NCBI GenBank assembly: GCA_965223165.1
Contig: CBDCVQ010000019.1
Location: forward strand, 620,001 to 684,000
Source: JABDMH01 sp965223165
Lineage (GTDB): Bacteria; Bacteroidota; Bacteroidia; Chitinophagales; Saprospiraceae
Direction: 5' to 3'
Length of the DNA stretch: 64,000 bases
Positions 44,495 to 52,902 of this stretch are shown here, one piece after another. The translations under genes and the position numbers were made by a program. The notes beneath the pieces are model-generated. The model had not been told where the DNA came from, did no database searches, and saw only the letters and a list, made by a program, of their open reading frames with translations. Each line of letters begins with the position of its first letter. Position 1 is the first letter of the stretch.

Positions 44495-44502
44495 GCTTAG
44501 CT

Positions 44503-45333
44503 ATGACGCTATCAAAATTAATACTCCGACCATTGTCGACTGACACCTACCTTTTTCCAACAAAAGCCCGGCTGGTTTCTAGGCACTGGCATTTGGTGCT
44601 TCTGGCATGCACCCTTATCCACCTAAACTGTCAACGCTCTGGCGACCGTACGCAAAAAAGATCATCCCTCGCCGCCGACCTAAAAAGCTATTATCCTGGG
44701 CAAGAGCTGGATCAGGTCATTTCTGTGGCCGAGTTGTTGGATCAATTTGTCCTGGAGAGCCATCACTCGGACAATTTATCTGATGCTTATCTGGATCTTT
44801 TATCGCGCCCTCCCCAAACCTTCGAGGTGGATTCGATCGATGACCGGATAGGGGCCCTTATCAGTTCGATTCCCCTTGCCAATCGATCTCTGCTCTGGTT
44901 CTGTGGGCTCGCCTTTCAGCCGACCGGAACAAATGGACTAGGTCCCTATATCCTTCGCCCACACCTAACGATCAAAGAGGATGGACCTCTAGGTAGATAC
45001 TTCCATGCATATTTGGGAGATCGAGACTTCACCTTTACGCCTTACGTGCTACAGAACTGGGCCTTTGAAGATCCCTTTGCCGGCAGTTTTGGCCACATCC
45101 GGCATTCGATCCATGAGTTGGACTTCAGCCAGGAGCAAGACCGGTTCTTTGCCGCCATTGCCTTCTGTAGTTATGTCTACAATGGACTGATTTCCGAGCA
45201 GCTGTATGAGGCACACTACTTGCAGGATGTGGAGGCTATCATCCAACGGTTGCACCAACGCGATGTATCCCAAGGTAGGGAGGTGAGGGATTATCGCGCA
45301 GAGTTGGAACATATGAATCGGCATCGCAAGTAG
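44503..45333 (+). CDS. Lipoprotein of unknown function downstream of SusD
   Basis: 276 aa from the ATG at 44503; an earlier ATG (44461) lies in front of the terminator hairpin and is unlikely. A hydrophobic segment ends in LIHLNC, a possible lipobox. The body is helical and acidic with no named motif (VAELLDQFVLESHHSDN, SIHELDFSQEQDRFFAAIAF). Since a terminator separates it from SusD, it probably has its own promoter or reads through weakly. I do not recognise the family. Confidence 0.5.
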   Translation: MTLSKLILRPLSTDTYLFPTKARLVSRHWHLVLLACTLIHLNCQRSGDRTQKRSSLAADLKSYYPGQELDQVISVAELLDQFVLESHHSDNLSDAYLDLLSRPPQTFEVDSIDDRIGALISSIPLANRSLLWFCGLAFQPTGTNGLGPYILRPHLTIKEDGPLGRYFHAYLGDRDFTFTPYVLQNWAFEDPFAGSFGHIRHSIHELDFSQEQDRFFAAIAFCSYVYNGLISEQLYEAHYLQDVEAIIQRLHQRDVSQGREVRDYRAELEHMNRHRK

Positions 45334-45376
45334 GGACAAGCGTACGTTGGCACCAGGAGCGGGACTGATTCGGTGT

Positions 45377-46198
45377 TCATTCTTCTTCCGCTGCCCCTGA
45401 CATGGCGAATCGAACTTCCGTCCCGGATTGTGTAGCGTGGTGGAGCCGCCAGGCCAACCCGATGGATATGATCAAACTCACCGCCATGATGAGCACCAAG
45501 ACTGGATCGGACAAATAATCCCGAAAATCGTCATCGGATGCCGACCCTAGTCCGACGGCCAGCAGATTATTGATGGCGTGGAGAAGGATCGGTACCCAAA
45601 GTGTGCCACAGCGCTCATACAGCCATGCCAGGAGCGCCCCTCCCAAGCCCGCTGAGATTATTTGGAGAGGCAATAGGTGGATGAGTCCAAATAGTAGACT
45701 GGAGAAGAAGATCGAAAACCAAAGTGAGTATCGGGTGCGCAGCAGGCTGAAGATGATGCCTCGGAAAAATATCTCCTCCAGCACAGGGTGGAGTAGGACA
45801 CCGGAGAGTTTACTCATCAGGCTCATGTCTCCAAAAGTCTCGTCATAGTCTTCCTTCATGGCTTCATAACCGGGAAGGAATTCGATTCCGATGCTGACAA
45901 GAAACATGTCGAAGACGAAGTAGGTGCCAAGAGCAAGGCCTAGCATCTGCCAGGTCACGATCTTTGGCTCTCCAGGCCTCCAGATCTTGCGCCAGGGCAT
46001 CTTTACCAACCGCATGGACACATAGATCGTTAAGGCCAATCCTAGGACCGTTACTACGGCGATGTTATCGTCCATTTGGGCGCCCCAATCGTCGTCAGCA
46101 AACATCGCAAAGGGAATAATCACCAAGGCCGTCAGCACCAAGTACAGGATCATCAGCACGAGGACTTTGATCCAAGGATAGTCGTTTGATGTGTCCAT
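45377..46198 (-). CDS. CPBP-family intramembrane metalloprotease
   Basis: 273 aa from the ATG at 46198 (MDTSNDYPWIKVLVLMIL). About eight membrane helices. The Abi/CPBP motifs are HPVLEEIFFRGIIF (Glu-Glu and Arg), FSSLLFGLIHLLPLQ (His) and LLHAINNLLAVG (His and Asn). The family includes CAAX-type prenyl proteases and bacteriocin self-immunity proteins. The neighbourhood contains a bacteriocin-like peptide 4 kb away, but a link is not shown. Two small membrane-protein genes lie upstream on the same strand. Confidence 0.88.
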   Translation of the reverse strand: MDTSNDYPWIKVLVLMILYLVLTALVIIPFAMFADDDWGAQMDDNIAVVTVLGLALTIYVSMRLVKMPWRKIWRPGEPKIVTWQMLGLALGTYFVFDMFLVSIGIEFLPGYEAMKEDYDETFGDMSLMSKLSGVLLHPVLEEIFFRGIIFSLLRTRYSLWFSIFFSSLLFGLIHLLPLQIISAGLGGALLAWLYERCGTLWVPILLHAINNLLAVGLGSASDDDFRDYLSDPVLVLIMAVSLIISIGLAWRLHHATQSGTEVRFAMSGAAEEE

Positions 46199-46354
46199 GA
46201 GGATAAGTGCGATGGTGGGCAATTAATTTACATAAGTCGAGTAGTTCCTTCTTACCCCACGCTGATAAAGTGCGGCCGCAAACGGCAAAGTATGGTAATT
46301 GTAGGGTGGGCCCGAGGAAGAGGGTAGAAGGACACAGGGTGCCCCCCACACCCT

Positions 46355-46834
46355 TCACGCCTTGAAAGCAACAGAGGCAAGGAGGCTTTCGAGCGCTGGG
46401 ATGTGGCTCCAGCCGATGCCGATTTCTTCCGTCGTCAGCTGTGTCCGGTTGCGCCTGATGAGATGTAGCCGCAGAAAATAGGTGCCCCACCGCCGCTGAA
46501 TACGATACTCCAGCCTATCTCCGTGCGACCAGGTGATCTCCCGAAATTGTGCCGGATCCAGCCGGAAGAAATACCTCCGATCAGGTACGAAGTACTGGAT
46601 CGACCCCGTATCTCCTTGCCAGTCCACCGCCAAAAAAGACGGCTGGTTAAGCCACTCAAAAAGCAAAATCGTCAGCAGCAGCGAACCAAGTACGATCCAC
46701 ATGAAGCGATGTGACCATTCGGCCATCAGAAGTGTTCCTACGGCATAGGCAACTATGACCAACACTACCGCATGCTTAGTCCGGTAGTAGGTGGTAAACC
46801 ATGTGCGATGGGAGTAATGCATGCGACCGTTCAT
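46355..46834 (-). CDS. Membrane protein with two helices, unknown function
   Basis: 159 aa from the ATG at 46834, chosen because it overlaps the stop of the preceding small gene as ATGA. Two hydrophobic helices (HAVVLVIVAYAVGTLLMA and WIVLGSLLLTILLFEWL) are followed by a soluble beta-rich part (YFVPDRRYFFRLDPAQFREITW, RRWGTYFLRLHLI), reminiscent of PH-like bacterial domains. No named family recognised. Located 156 bp upstream of the CPBP protease gene. Confidence 0.55.
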   Translation of the reverse strand: MNGRMHYSHRTWFTTYYRTKHAVVLVIVAYAVGTLLMAEWSHRFMWIVLGSLLLTILLFEWLNQPSFLAVDWQGDTGSIQYFVPDRRYFFRLDPAQFREITWSHGDRLEYRIQRRWGTYFLRLHLIRRNRTQLTTEEIGIGWSHIPALESLLASVAFKA

Positions 46835-47031
46835 CTTGCATGCTCTCGCGCATGGCGGATCGCTGTCATCACCAGGCATAGGTATCCCAGTAGCAGCCAG
46901 ATCGCACAGTACCAACGACCACTGATCCTAATGCCTATAATCGAGTCATCTTCGAGTCCGTAGACAAAGAACTGGGATAGCACCACCAGGATGCAGATGC
47001 CCATGAGGATTATGGCGTGCTTTAGTGTCAT
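46831..47031 (-). CDS. Small membrane protein, unknown function
   Basis: 66 aa. Two hydrophobic helices (HAIILMGICILVVLSQFFVYG and CAIWLLLGYLCLVMTAI) joined by a short acidic loop. It overlaps the following gene by 4 bp (ATGA). Its own ATG overlaps the stop codon of a 33-codon HlyD remnant (ATATGA), so it now seems to be expressed from, and coupled to, the former HlyD start region. Confidence 0.55.
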   Translation of the reverse strand: MTLKHAIILMGICILVVLSQFFVYGLEDDSIIGIRISGRWYCAIWLLLGYLCLVMTAIRHAREHAR

Positions 47032-47129
47032 ATATTATACATAAGATGGCTTCGGACGCTGTAGCGATGGAAGAGAGATTCGACAGAAAAATCGACGACC
47101 TCCGGCGGGAACAGATGTGATTTGGGCAT
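47028..47129 (-). pseudogene. 5' remnant of an HlyD-type secretion gene
   Basis: Thirty-three codons starting MPKSHLFPPEVVDFSVESLF and continuing HRYSVRSHLMYN, then TGA. The intact relative at 51319 begins MPKSSLFPSEIVDFSVESLF-HRHRIRTHVIYN, so about 25 of 32 residues match. The sequence then stops at the point where the membrane helix should begin. The TGA overlaps the ATG of the next small membrane gene. Confidence 0.85.
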
Positions 47130-47315
47130 TGAAAGCGTAGATAGTTTCTCACCTTTGGTCCGTGGGGGACAATCAATGTAGCTAATTAGCTCCAGAAATA
47201 TAACTACCCCAACAGTTTCTTAACAAATATAATACGGTCGTAATATTATTAACTTGCGATCCTTCCTTAGCTGTATTTCCTGTTAGGTCACAGCCCACCA
47301 TGCTCCACCCTCGGC
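47130..47315. repeat. Diverged copy 1 of the HlyD/sulfatase promoter block
   Basis: Upstream of the HlyD remnant, TTTCTCACCTTTGG, AATTAGCTCCAGAAAT, CAGTTTCTTAACAAAT and TAATACGGTCGTAATATT match the block at 51320. It then continues CTTAGCTGTATTTCCTGT like copy 3, and CAGCCCACCATGCTC like the start of the sulfatase genes. The remaining 170 bp to 47482 hold no gene. Confidence 0.65.
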
Positions 47316-47482
47316 GGTGATCCATCGCTAGGCTTGCCCAATTTTATACCTAGCCAAAAGCCTGGCTCATCTCCGCCAGAGATTTCCTGCATTTTCCGTT
47401 AACAGCGCCTGACGGTAGTTACGAAAAAGCCAAGTCAAGAGGCGAAGAAGCAGGATGACTGATACGGATGGGGTTCAAAACT

Positions 47483-48577
47483 TTAGCGTGTTTCAGCAAA
47501 CTCCAGGCTACCACGATGGATGGTTACGGTGTCACGGCGGCTTTCATGCTCCAACACCAACTCCAACGTATCCAATGACTGCATGCCGTTCTTCATACCG
47601 CAGTAGTCATTTTCCTTCCAGAGTATTCTTCCGTTGTAAGACAAAAGCCTGCTGCCAATGGGCAAATCCCTACTGTCAGCGGGAGATCCAGGCACGATAG
47701 ATTTTAGTAGGGCTTGCTGGCTTCCTGTCCATTCAAACGACATCCCAAACATTGGTTTGTTAAACGTGGTACTGGTGTAGGGCTTCAAGTAGAGGGCTGG
47801 AGCAGCCCAGTCTATGACGAAATCAAAGTTCTTCAAGAACCCAAGACCAAGCAAATACATGATGTGAGGCTTCTGCAAAAGTCTGACCTTCTCGTAGCTG
47901 TTATCGGCTATCCTTACATTGGCTACCTCATATCCTGAAGGTCCCGGCATCGCGACGTAGCCGCTATATCCGATATCAAGCAGAAATTCATTGGTCTCGT
48001 CTCCAATCGTCAAAGATGCAAGCAAGAGTCTGTCTCTCCCCTTCTCAAATTCCAACGGAATGCGCCCAAATCCTCCTACCTCGGGCTTCCCCTGGGATAT
48101 GAGAGCCTTCTTAGCACCTGGTTGAAAAGTCCAATAGCCGCTATTCATAATCTCCCAACCGATCACACCGTCCGCTTCCAAGCATTTGACATCAGGTTTA
48201 TCTGTCACCAGAAAACCAGCATTTTCGATGATAAGATCTCCTAATCTCAGTCTGCTTATTAAGGTCCTCCCCGTGGTCGAAATCCTTCCCGTGGCGTCCT
48301 CGATGCGATCGCTTCCAGACGCTTCAAGCCCGAGGACTTCAAAAGTCTTCCGATAAAGCAGATTGCTGGATCCGCTATCCAGTAAAAATCGAAACGGCTT
48401 GCCGTCTATGACCACCGTCGTATAGTACAGGCCGGACCAATCCTCCTCCAATGGCAAAGTCACTTGTTTCGTTTGCCAGGCGATAACATCTGAATCCAGA
48501 GAAGACTGACAGCCAAAACACGTAGCTGCCAGGAGCCATATTCCGGTCATCCGAGCAGCAAAAGATATTCGACACAT
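47483..48577 (-). CDS. Retropepsin-like aspartyl protease with PDZ domain, lipoprotein
   Basis: 364 aa. The lipobox ends CFGC (Cys23). Two pepsin-like half sites are seen: FRFLLDSGSSNLLY (Asp67-Ser-Gly) and NEFLLDIGYSGYVAM (Asp201-Ile-Gly; the second Asp-Ser/Thr-Gly is altered). A PDZ domain occupies about 275-350 (LLKSIVPGSPADSRDLPIGSRLLSYNG). Bacteroidota have many such surface aspartyl proteases. It is 450 bp from the bacteriocin-like operon on the same strand and may act on secreted peptides, which is inference. Confidence 0.85.
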   Translation of the reverse strand: MCRISFAARMTGIWLLAATCFGCQSSLDSDVIAWQTKQVTLPLEEDWSGLYYTTVVIDGKPFRFLLDSGSSNLLYRKTFEVLGLEASGSDRIEDATGRISTTGRTLISRLRLGDLIIENAGFLVTDKPDVKCLEADGVIGWEIMNSGYWTFQPGAKKALISQGKPEVGGFGRIPLEFEKGRDRLLLASLTIGDETNEFLLDIGYSGYVAMPGPSGYEVANVRIADNSYEKVRLLQKPHIMYLLGLGFLKNFDFVIDWAAPALYLKPYTSTTFNKPMFGMSFEWTGSQQALLKSIVPGSPADSRDLPIGSRLLSYNGRILWKENDYCGMKNGMQSLDTLELVLEHESRRDTVTIHRGSLEFAETR

Positions 48578-49039
48578 ATTTAGGATGCAGTTATCTCAAC
48601 CGTATTCATCTCCTTCTTCGCAGTCTGCCACGCACCTCTTAGACAAAAATATCTGCCACAACTCTGGCAACGCTACCGAAACAATATCCCACAGCATACC
48701 AGAATTCGTCAATGACAATCGACATGACAAACAGAATTGCTAAAAGCAAGGTCTACGCAAGTCTAGTTGATAGACCGATTCGAATCCTTTTCATAGCACT
48801 TTATTGTAGATCTGAAGAAACGAGCTGGGAAGGGCTGGCAATATCCAAAACGACCTCATATGACAAGGGATAATCAACTGTCAGCTATCAATAGGCCGAT
48901 CCGAAATTGCACTAAGCACCCTCTTACGATTGTCCGTATTGAACAACCTTGAGGAGCCTCTAGACCAAGATAACGGAGACCGCCAGCGAAACCGCCACAG
49001 CAACAATACCATCTGACTTGTCTCGCTCCTCCCAATTGC
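48578..49039. other. 462-bp intergenic region, no gene recognised
   Basis: Between two minus-strand genes. A TTCGAATCC T-loop-like string at about 48779 has no acceptor stem or cloverleaf around it. A very short hydrophobic frame overlapping the stop of the upstream gene (about 48950-49050, minus) is discussed under rejected items. Confidence 0.4.
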
Positions 49040-50353
49040 CTAAAATTTGCAATGGTACAAAATACCACCCCAGACCGTTAGACCCCGGTCAAGATTTAAT
49101 TCCTCCTGTAAAAACCCACTCCCCTTATAGAGCCCTCCCAGCGCCAGACCTAAATACCTTCCCCTACCAAGATCCAGACTACGAAATTTCAACTCAGATT
49201 TGATGGCGGCCGAGATGTCGCTGGACGAAGTATGAAATGCAAGATCCTCGGGCTGAGACCACAATTTAGCAGAGGTCGTCATTTGCAGACGGTCTAAAAT
49301 CTTAAGGGAGGTAAATCCAACCTCAATGCCCCAAAAGGTTCTTCTGGCGTTGAAACTCTGCTCAAATGCAAGCGACAAGTTGTACCTTCCTTTCTTTAAG
49401 TGAAACGACTCAATCAGTTGGCCTCCAAAAGGAGTCAATCCAAAACCAACATTGAAATTGAACCTACCACCGAGTAGAGGAAAGGCTTCCTTACCAAAGA
49501 GCAATGGATCAGCTAGCTGCAGAAAGGACAGACCTGCACATGTCCTGACAAAATTCCTTTCCTCTCGAGTTAGATCATCAAAATTGGTATAACGATAGAA
49601 GGGATCACTTGGCCGATGGAGGTGTCTGACAGCTCCAAAAATATCATGGCCTACAATGTCTCGTTCAAGCTCATTTTGTTCCTCCTCAATATCAGGAGCT
49701 AAAGCAGGCCAGAATCCAGTCAAGAAATATGACAAAATGCCCATCTTTCGGATCAAGTAGTCGTACTTAATGTGATCATAAGTCAAGGAGCTGAAGAACA
49801 CCATCCTTGCAAGGCGATTTGTAATTGCAAGGTCCGACTCAAGACCCGCCGTGTGAAGCCTGATGAACGTAGGAAGTTTCTTATCCCTTAATGTTTGCAA
49901 TTCTACATCTGTGACACCCTTGACATAATAAGTAAGTTGAGCGTTGGGGTATGGTCTGGAGATGGACCCGATACCCTCGACGGTCAAAATCGACCGGTGG
50001 CCCTCCTCATGAGTCAATGGTGCAAGAAAGACTGCGTCCAGCAAAGCAACACCAAAGTCAAGATACTTCCGGCATCGGCCTTCACAAAGGTCCGCTGTCA
50101 TAAACCAACTATAGGCACTTACAAAATTCTGATTAGACTGACGCATTGATCTCAATGCATAAGGCCTGGAATCCAGCAAAATGAAATGGATATCCAGACT
50201 GTCAGAACCGTTTAGGCGCACGGGTTGCCCTGATAAGTCCATGGAACCAAGGACCCCCAAGAGGACCGGAAAAGCGCAGCGGACTAATGTTTGTACCACC
50301 TGTCGAAAGTCAAAGCAGACTATAGCAATAGCCCGAGTCATCGATTGATGCAA
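49040..50353 (-). CDS. Putative membrane-associated HEEGH metalloprotein in bacteriocin-like operon
   Basis: 437 aa. A hydrophobic N-terminal segment (AFPVLLGVLGSMDLSG) probably works as signal. His115-Glu-Glu-Gly-His119 sits in LDAVFLAPLTHEEGHRSILT, a zinc HExxH signature. Residues about 290-437 are rich in alternating beta strands (FNFNVGFGLTPFGG, YNLSLAFEQSFNARR) ending in Phe, as in an outer-membrane barrel. Family not recognised. It starts 9 bp after the bacteriocin-like peptide gene. Peptide processing, immunity or a surface role are all possible. Confidence 0.6.
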   Translation of the reverse strand: MHQSMTRAIAIVCFDFRQVVQTLVRCAFPVLLGVLGSMDLSGQPVRLNGSDSLDIHFILLDSRPYALRSMRQSNQNFVSAYSWFMTADLCEGRCRKYLDFGVALLDAVFLAPLTHEEGHRSILTVEGIGSISRPYPNAQLTYYVKGVTDVELQTLRDKKLPTFIRLHTAGLESDLAITNRLARMVFFSSLTYDHIKYDYLIRKMGILSYFLTGFWPALAPDIEEEQNELERDIVGHDIFGAVRHLHRPSDPFYRYTNFDDLTREERNFVRTCAGLSFLQLADPLLFGKEAFPLLGGRFNFNVGFGLTPFGGQLIESFHLKKGRYNLSLAFEQSFNARRTFWGIEVGFTSLKILDRLQMTTSAKLWSQPEDLAFHTSSSDISAAIKSELKFRSLDLGRGRYLGLALGGLYKGSGFLQEELNLDRGLTVWGGILYHCKF

Positions 50354-50362
50354 CGGGCTATT

Positions 50363-50557
50363 CTACATAAGTTGTTCTGAAGGTGACCTCAGCCTGGGGC
50401 ACTCGTCGCAATGTCCATCTGACTTCGTTTCATTGCCAATAGCATTACCGATAGCAAAGGCGGCAAGAACCGCAAGTCCCACGACAAACCATCCAAAAAG
50501 GCCACCATTGGTCTCGCGTAGCTCGTCATCTGATAGCGGAATCAATAGATTTTCCAT
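50363..50557 (-). CDS. Double-glycine leader peptide, bacteriocin-like
   Basis: 64 aa. Leader MENLLIPLSDDELRETNGG ends in the Gly-Gly site cleaved by peptidase-containing ABC exporters. The predicted mature part begins LFGWFVVGLAVLAAFAIGNAIGN, a Gly-rich hydrophobic helix like class IIb bacteriocins and the similar peptides abundant in Bacteroidota, then a polar Cys-containing tail (HCDEC). It lies 6 bp after the HlyD gene and 9 bp before the HEEGH gene. No C39-type ABC exporter is encoded in the window. Toxin, signal or structural peptide cannot be told apart. Confidence 0.75.
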   Translation of the reverse strand: MENLLIPLSDDELRETNGGLFGWFVVGLAVLAAFAIGNAIGNETKSDGHCDECPRLRSPSEQLM

Positions 50558-50563
50558 TTATTA

Positions 50564-51319
50564 TTAGATTAAATAGCAATTTGTAAATTGACAAGGTGCC
50601 GTCAAAACAAATCTGAGCTGCTCCTCCCATAGTTTCTCCAACTCGGCACCCAGTTCCTTCCAGTCGCGCTCACGCTGAAATAGTTCTGCTTGCCAGACAG
50701 CCAACTGGTTGTCACGTTCAAATCGAAGCACGGACTCCCTCTGCTGTAGATTATATTCCTTCTGCTCAAGCTCTCTGGAAGCAATGACTTGATCATCAAA
50801 GAGCTGGGTTGCAATCTCATATTCTCGCTGATGGAAGTCTCGATCCAAACACAATTGATGAATCTTCTCTCGGTAGGCCTTCCAGGCTTCGAGATATTTA
50901 GCATTGGCAAATCGGACGTGCTCCCCGGCAGAAGGAGTTCTCAAGGCTTTCAAGTCTGTGATCTCCGAGCTGATCTGTGCTCGTTTCTCAAGCAGATACT
51001 CTTCGCTATCAAGCAATTGTCTGGATCGAACGACCAGCAGGGTGTCGCCCGTATGAACCGCTGCATTGTCCCGTATCAACACTTTTTCGACAAAACCTGA
51101 CGCAGGTATCAACAGCGTGTTGTCGTCTACCGATGAGCGGATCATACCACGACTCTGACTCGTCACATCGACCTGCACGAAAGGCATCAACCCACCTAGT
51201 GCTACCAGTGCCCCGACGATCAGATTGTAGATCACATGGGTCCGGATACGATGTCGATGAAACAGGGATTCCACTGAAAAATCGACAATTTCCGAGGGAA
51301 ACAGAGATGATTTGGGCAT
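50564..51319 (-). CDS. HlyD-family secretion adaptor, 3'-truncated
   Basis: 251 aa; family members are usually about 430 aa. One membrane helix (VIYNLIVGALVALGGLMPF), then the lipoyl half (DDNTLLIPASGFVEKVLIRDNAAVHTGD) and a coiled-coil hairpin (about 105-235). The frame ends FVLTAP-CQFTNCYLI, so the sequence after LTAP, where the second lipoyl half and beta-barrel should start, is missing and replaced by a short unrelated end. Six bp later the bacteriocin-like peptide gene starts. As it stands it is unlikely to form a complete periplasmic adaptor. Confidence 0.82.
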   Translation of the reverse strand: MPKSSLFPSEIVDFSVESLFHRHRIRTHVIYNLIVGALVALGGLMPFVQVDVTSQSRGMIRSSVDDNTLLIPASGFVEKVLIRDNAAVHTGDTLLVVRSRQLLDSEEYLLEKRAQISSEITDLKALRTPSAGEHVRFANAKYLEAWKAYREKIHQLCLDRDFHQREYEIATQLFDDQVIASRELEQKEYNLQQRESVLRFERDNQLAVWQAELFQRERDWKELGAELEKLWEEQLRFVLTAPCQFTNCYLI

Positions 51320-51480
51320 AGAAAGTCTACAATGTTTCTCACATACATTAGCCCCTTGGGATTTTCAATATATATAATTAGCCGTAGAAATTTGTCTACG
51401 TAAACAATTTCTTAACAAATGTACTACGATCGTAATATCACCGGGTATGACTCCTCCTGGCACTTAGTGGCTGCTCTGCT
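51320..51480. repeat. Copy 2 of the HlyD/sulfatase promoter block (between intact HlyD start and sulfatase pseudogene)
   Basis: TTTCTCACATACATTAGCCC, CTTGGGATTTTCAATATATA, AATTAGCCGTAGAAAT, CAATTTCTTAACAAATGTAC and TACGATCGTAATAT recur in copies at 47130 and 52675. To the left it drives the HlyD gene; to the right it runs into a degraded sulfatase lipoprotein signal (CTCCTCCTGGCACTTAGTGG), parallel to the signal of the intact sulfatase at 56490. Confidence 0.7.
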
Positions 51481-52674
51481 TTCAGTTCAGCTCACCACGC
51501 ACTGCCGCACAAAACCAACCTGCCCTTCATCCTCGTCGATGACCTCGGCTACCACGATCCGGGTCGCTTGGGTAGGTACCTATTATGAGACACCTAATAT
51601 CGACCGTATCGCTCGTGAAGGCATGATCTTTACGCACGGTTATGCAGCATGCCAGGTGTGCAGTCCGTCCCGCCCCGCCATTATGACGGGCAAGGCTCCG
51701 GCCAGACTGGGTATCACGGATTGGATCGGGCAAAGACTGGTACGGCCTGGCGCGAACACAATCGCCACGACAAGTTGCTGCCCGCCGCCAATGGCGACCA
51801 CCTGCCGCATGCTGAGTTGAGCCTGGCGGAGGCCATGAAAGCAGGTGGTTACAAGACATTTTTTGCCGGCAAATGGCACATCGGCAGCGAAGGTTCCTAC
51901 CCGGAAGATCACGGCTTCGACGTCAACAAAGGTGGGTGGGAGAAGGGGAGTCCGATCGGGGGCTTCTTCTCACCCTGGACCAATCCACTCCTGAATAACC
52001 GAAAGGACGGAGGGGGCCTAAGCCTGCGCCTGGGTCAAGAGACCGCCGAATGGATCCGACAAAATCATACGGCTCCCTTTTTTGCTTTTCTATCGTTTTA
52101 GGCCGTGCACAGTCCTATCCAGACGACCCGCGAAAAGTGGCAGAAATTTCGAGAAGAAGGCGGTATCGCAAGGCGTGGCTGAGTCCGGTTTTGAGATGGA
52201 GCGGCACCTGCCTATCCGACGTAACCAGGACAACCCGGTCTACGCCGGCTTGCTGGAGAATATGGATGACACGATCGGCCTAGTGCAGGAGACGTTGGAC
52301 GAGCTGGGACTGGAGAAGAATACCATGGTCATTTTTACTTCCGACAACGGTGGCGTGGCTTCCGGAGACGCCTTCTCCACCTCCAATCTGCCCCTGCGGG
52401 GCGGCAAAGGATATCAGTGGGAAGGCGGTATCCGAGAGCCCTACTTCATCAAAGCACCGTGGCTGGGTCATGCGGGCCAGAGCACGGACGTGCCAGCCAC
52501 CGGCACCGACTTCTATCCGACCATTTTGGAGCTGGCGGGCCTAGATCCTTTGCCTCAGCAACACCAGGACGGTGTCAGTTTGGTTCCCGTACTGCGCGGA
52601 GGCCAAATAGCCGATCGGCCACTTTTCTGGCACTCCCGCACTACGGGTAATCCAGGAGGTGAACCCTCGGCTTT
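51481..52674 (+). pseudogene. Sulfatase pseudogene, near-copy of the gene at 56460
   Basis: Aligned with the intact gene at 56460-58049, this copy is about 90% identical over roughly 1.2 kb. It retains CSPSR but carries a 1-base deletion at about 51729 (ATCGGGCAAAG against ATCGGCGCAAAG), a TAT to TAG nonsense change at about 52100, and a 1-base insertion at about 52156. The last 120 or so codons are absent, because the match breaks off at about 52674 where the third promoter block begins. The 5' signal region is also degraded. It cannot make a working enzyme. Confidence 0.9.
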
Positions 52675-52830
52675 CTCACATTGGTCCCTTGGGATTTTCA
52701 AATATAGCCTATTAGCTATAGAAACTCTTCTCCGCTAGTCGTTCATTGATAAATGCAATACGATCATTATATTGCCCTGCGCTCCTTCTCTTAGCTGTAT
52801 CTCCTGTCGGATTCGACATGATGCCCCCAT
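52675..52830. repeat. Copy 3 of the HlyD/sulfatase promoter block
   Basis: TTTCTCACATTGGTCCCTTG, GGATTTTCAAATATA, TATTAGCTATAGAAA, then ATGCAATACGATCATTATAT and a broken lipoprotein-signal-like stretch GCTCCTTCTCTTAGCTGTAT. It lies directly after the truncated sulfatase copy and contains no HlyD start, so only the sulfatase side of the block survived. No gene lies between it and 52902. Confidence 0.6.
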
Positions 52831-52902
52831 CCTCAAACCCACCTCAAATTGATCAGAAGCAAATGGATTCTTTGCGGGAGGATCGAGTTCCACCCAAAAA
52901 TC

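Noticed and set aside
44461..44502. Earlier start (MFPMAKVSS...) for the lipoprotein after SusD
   Set aside because: These codons form the SusCD terminator hairpin and its T-run, so translation most likely begins at the ATG at 44503.
48770..48800. tRNA T-loop-like string TTCGAATCC
   Set aside because: No acceptor stem, anticodon arm or CCA end can be drawn around it on either strand.
48900..49050. Very short hydrophobic frame on the minus strand overlapping the HEEGH gene stop (TTG start, about 30 codons, ending VAVAVSLAVSVILV)
   Set aside because: It has only a TTG start, no upstream signal and no homology I can name. The overlapping 64-codon frame at 48874-49068 is likewise unsupported.
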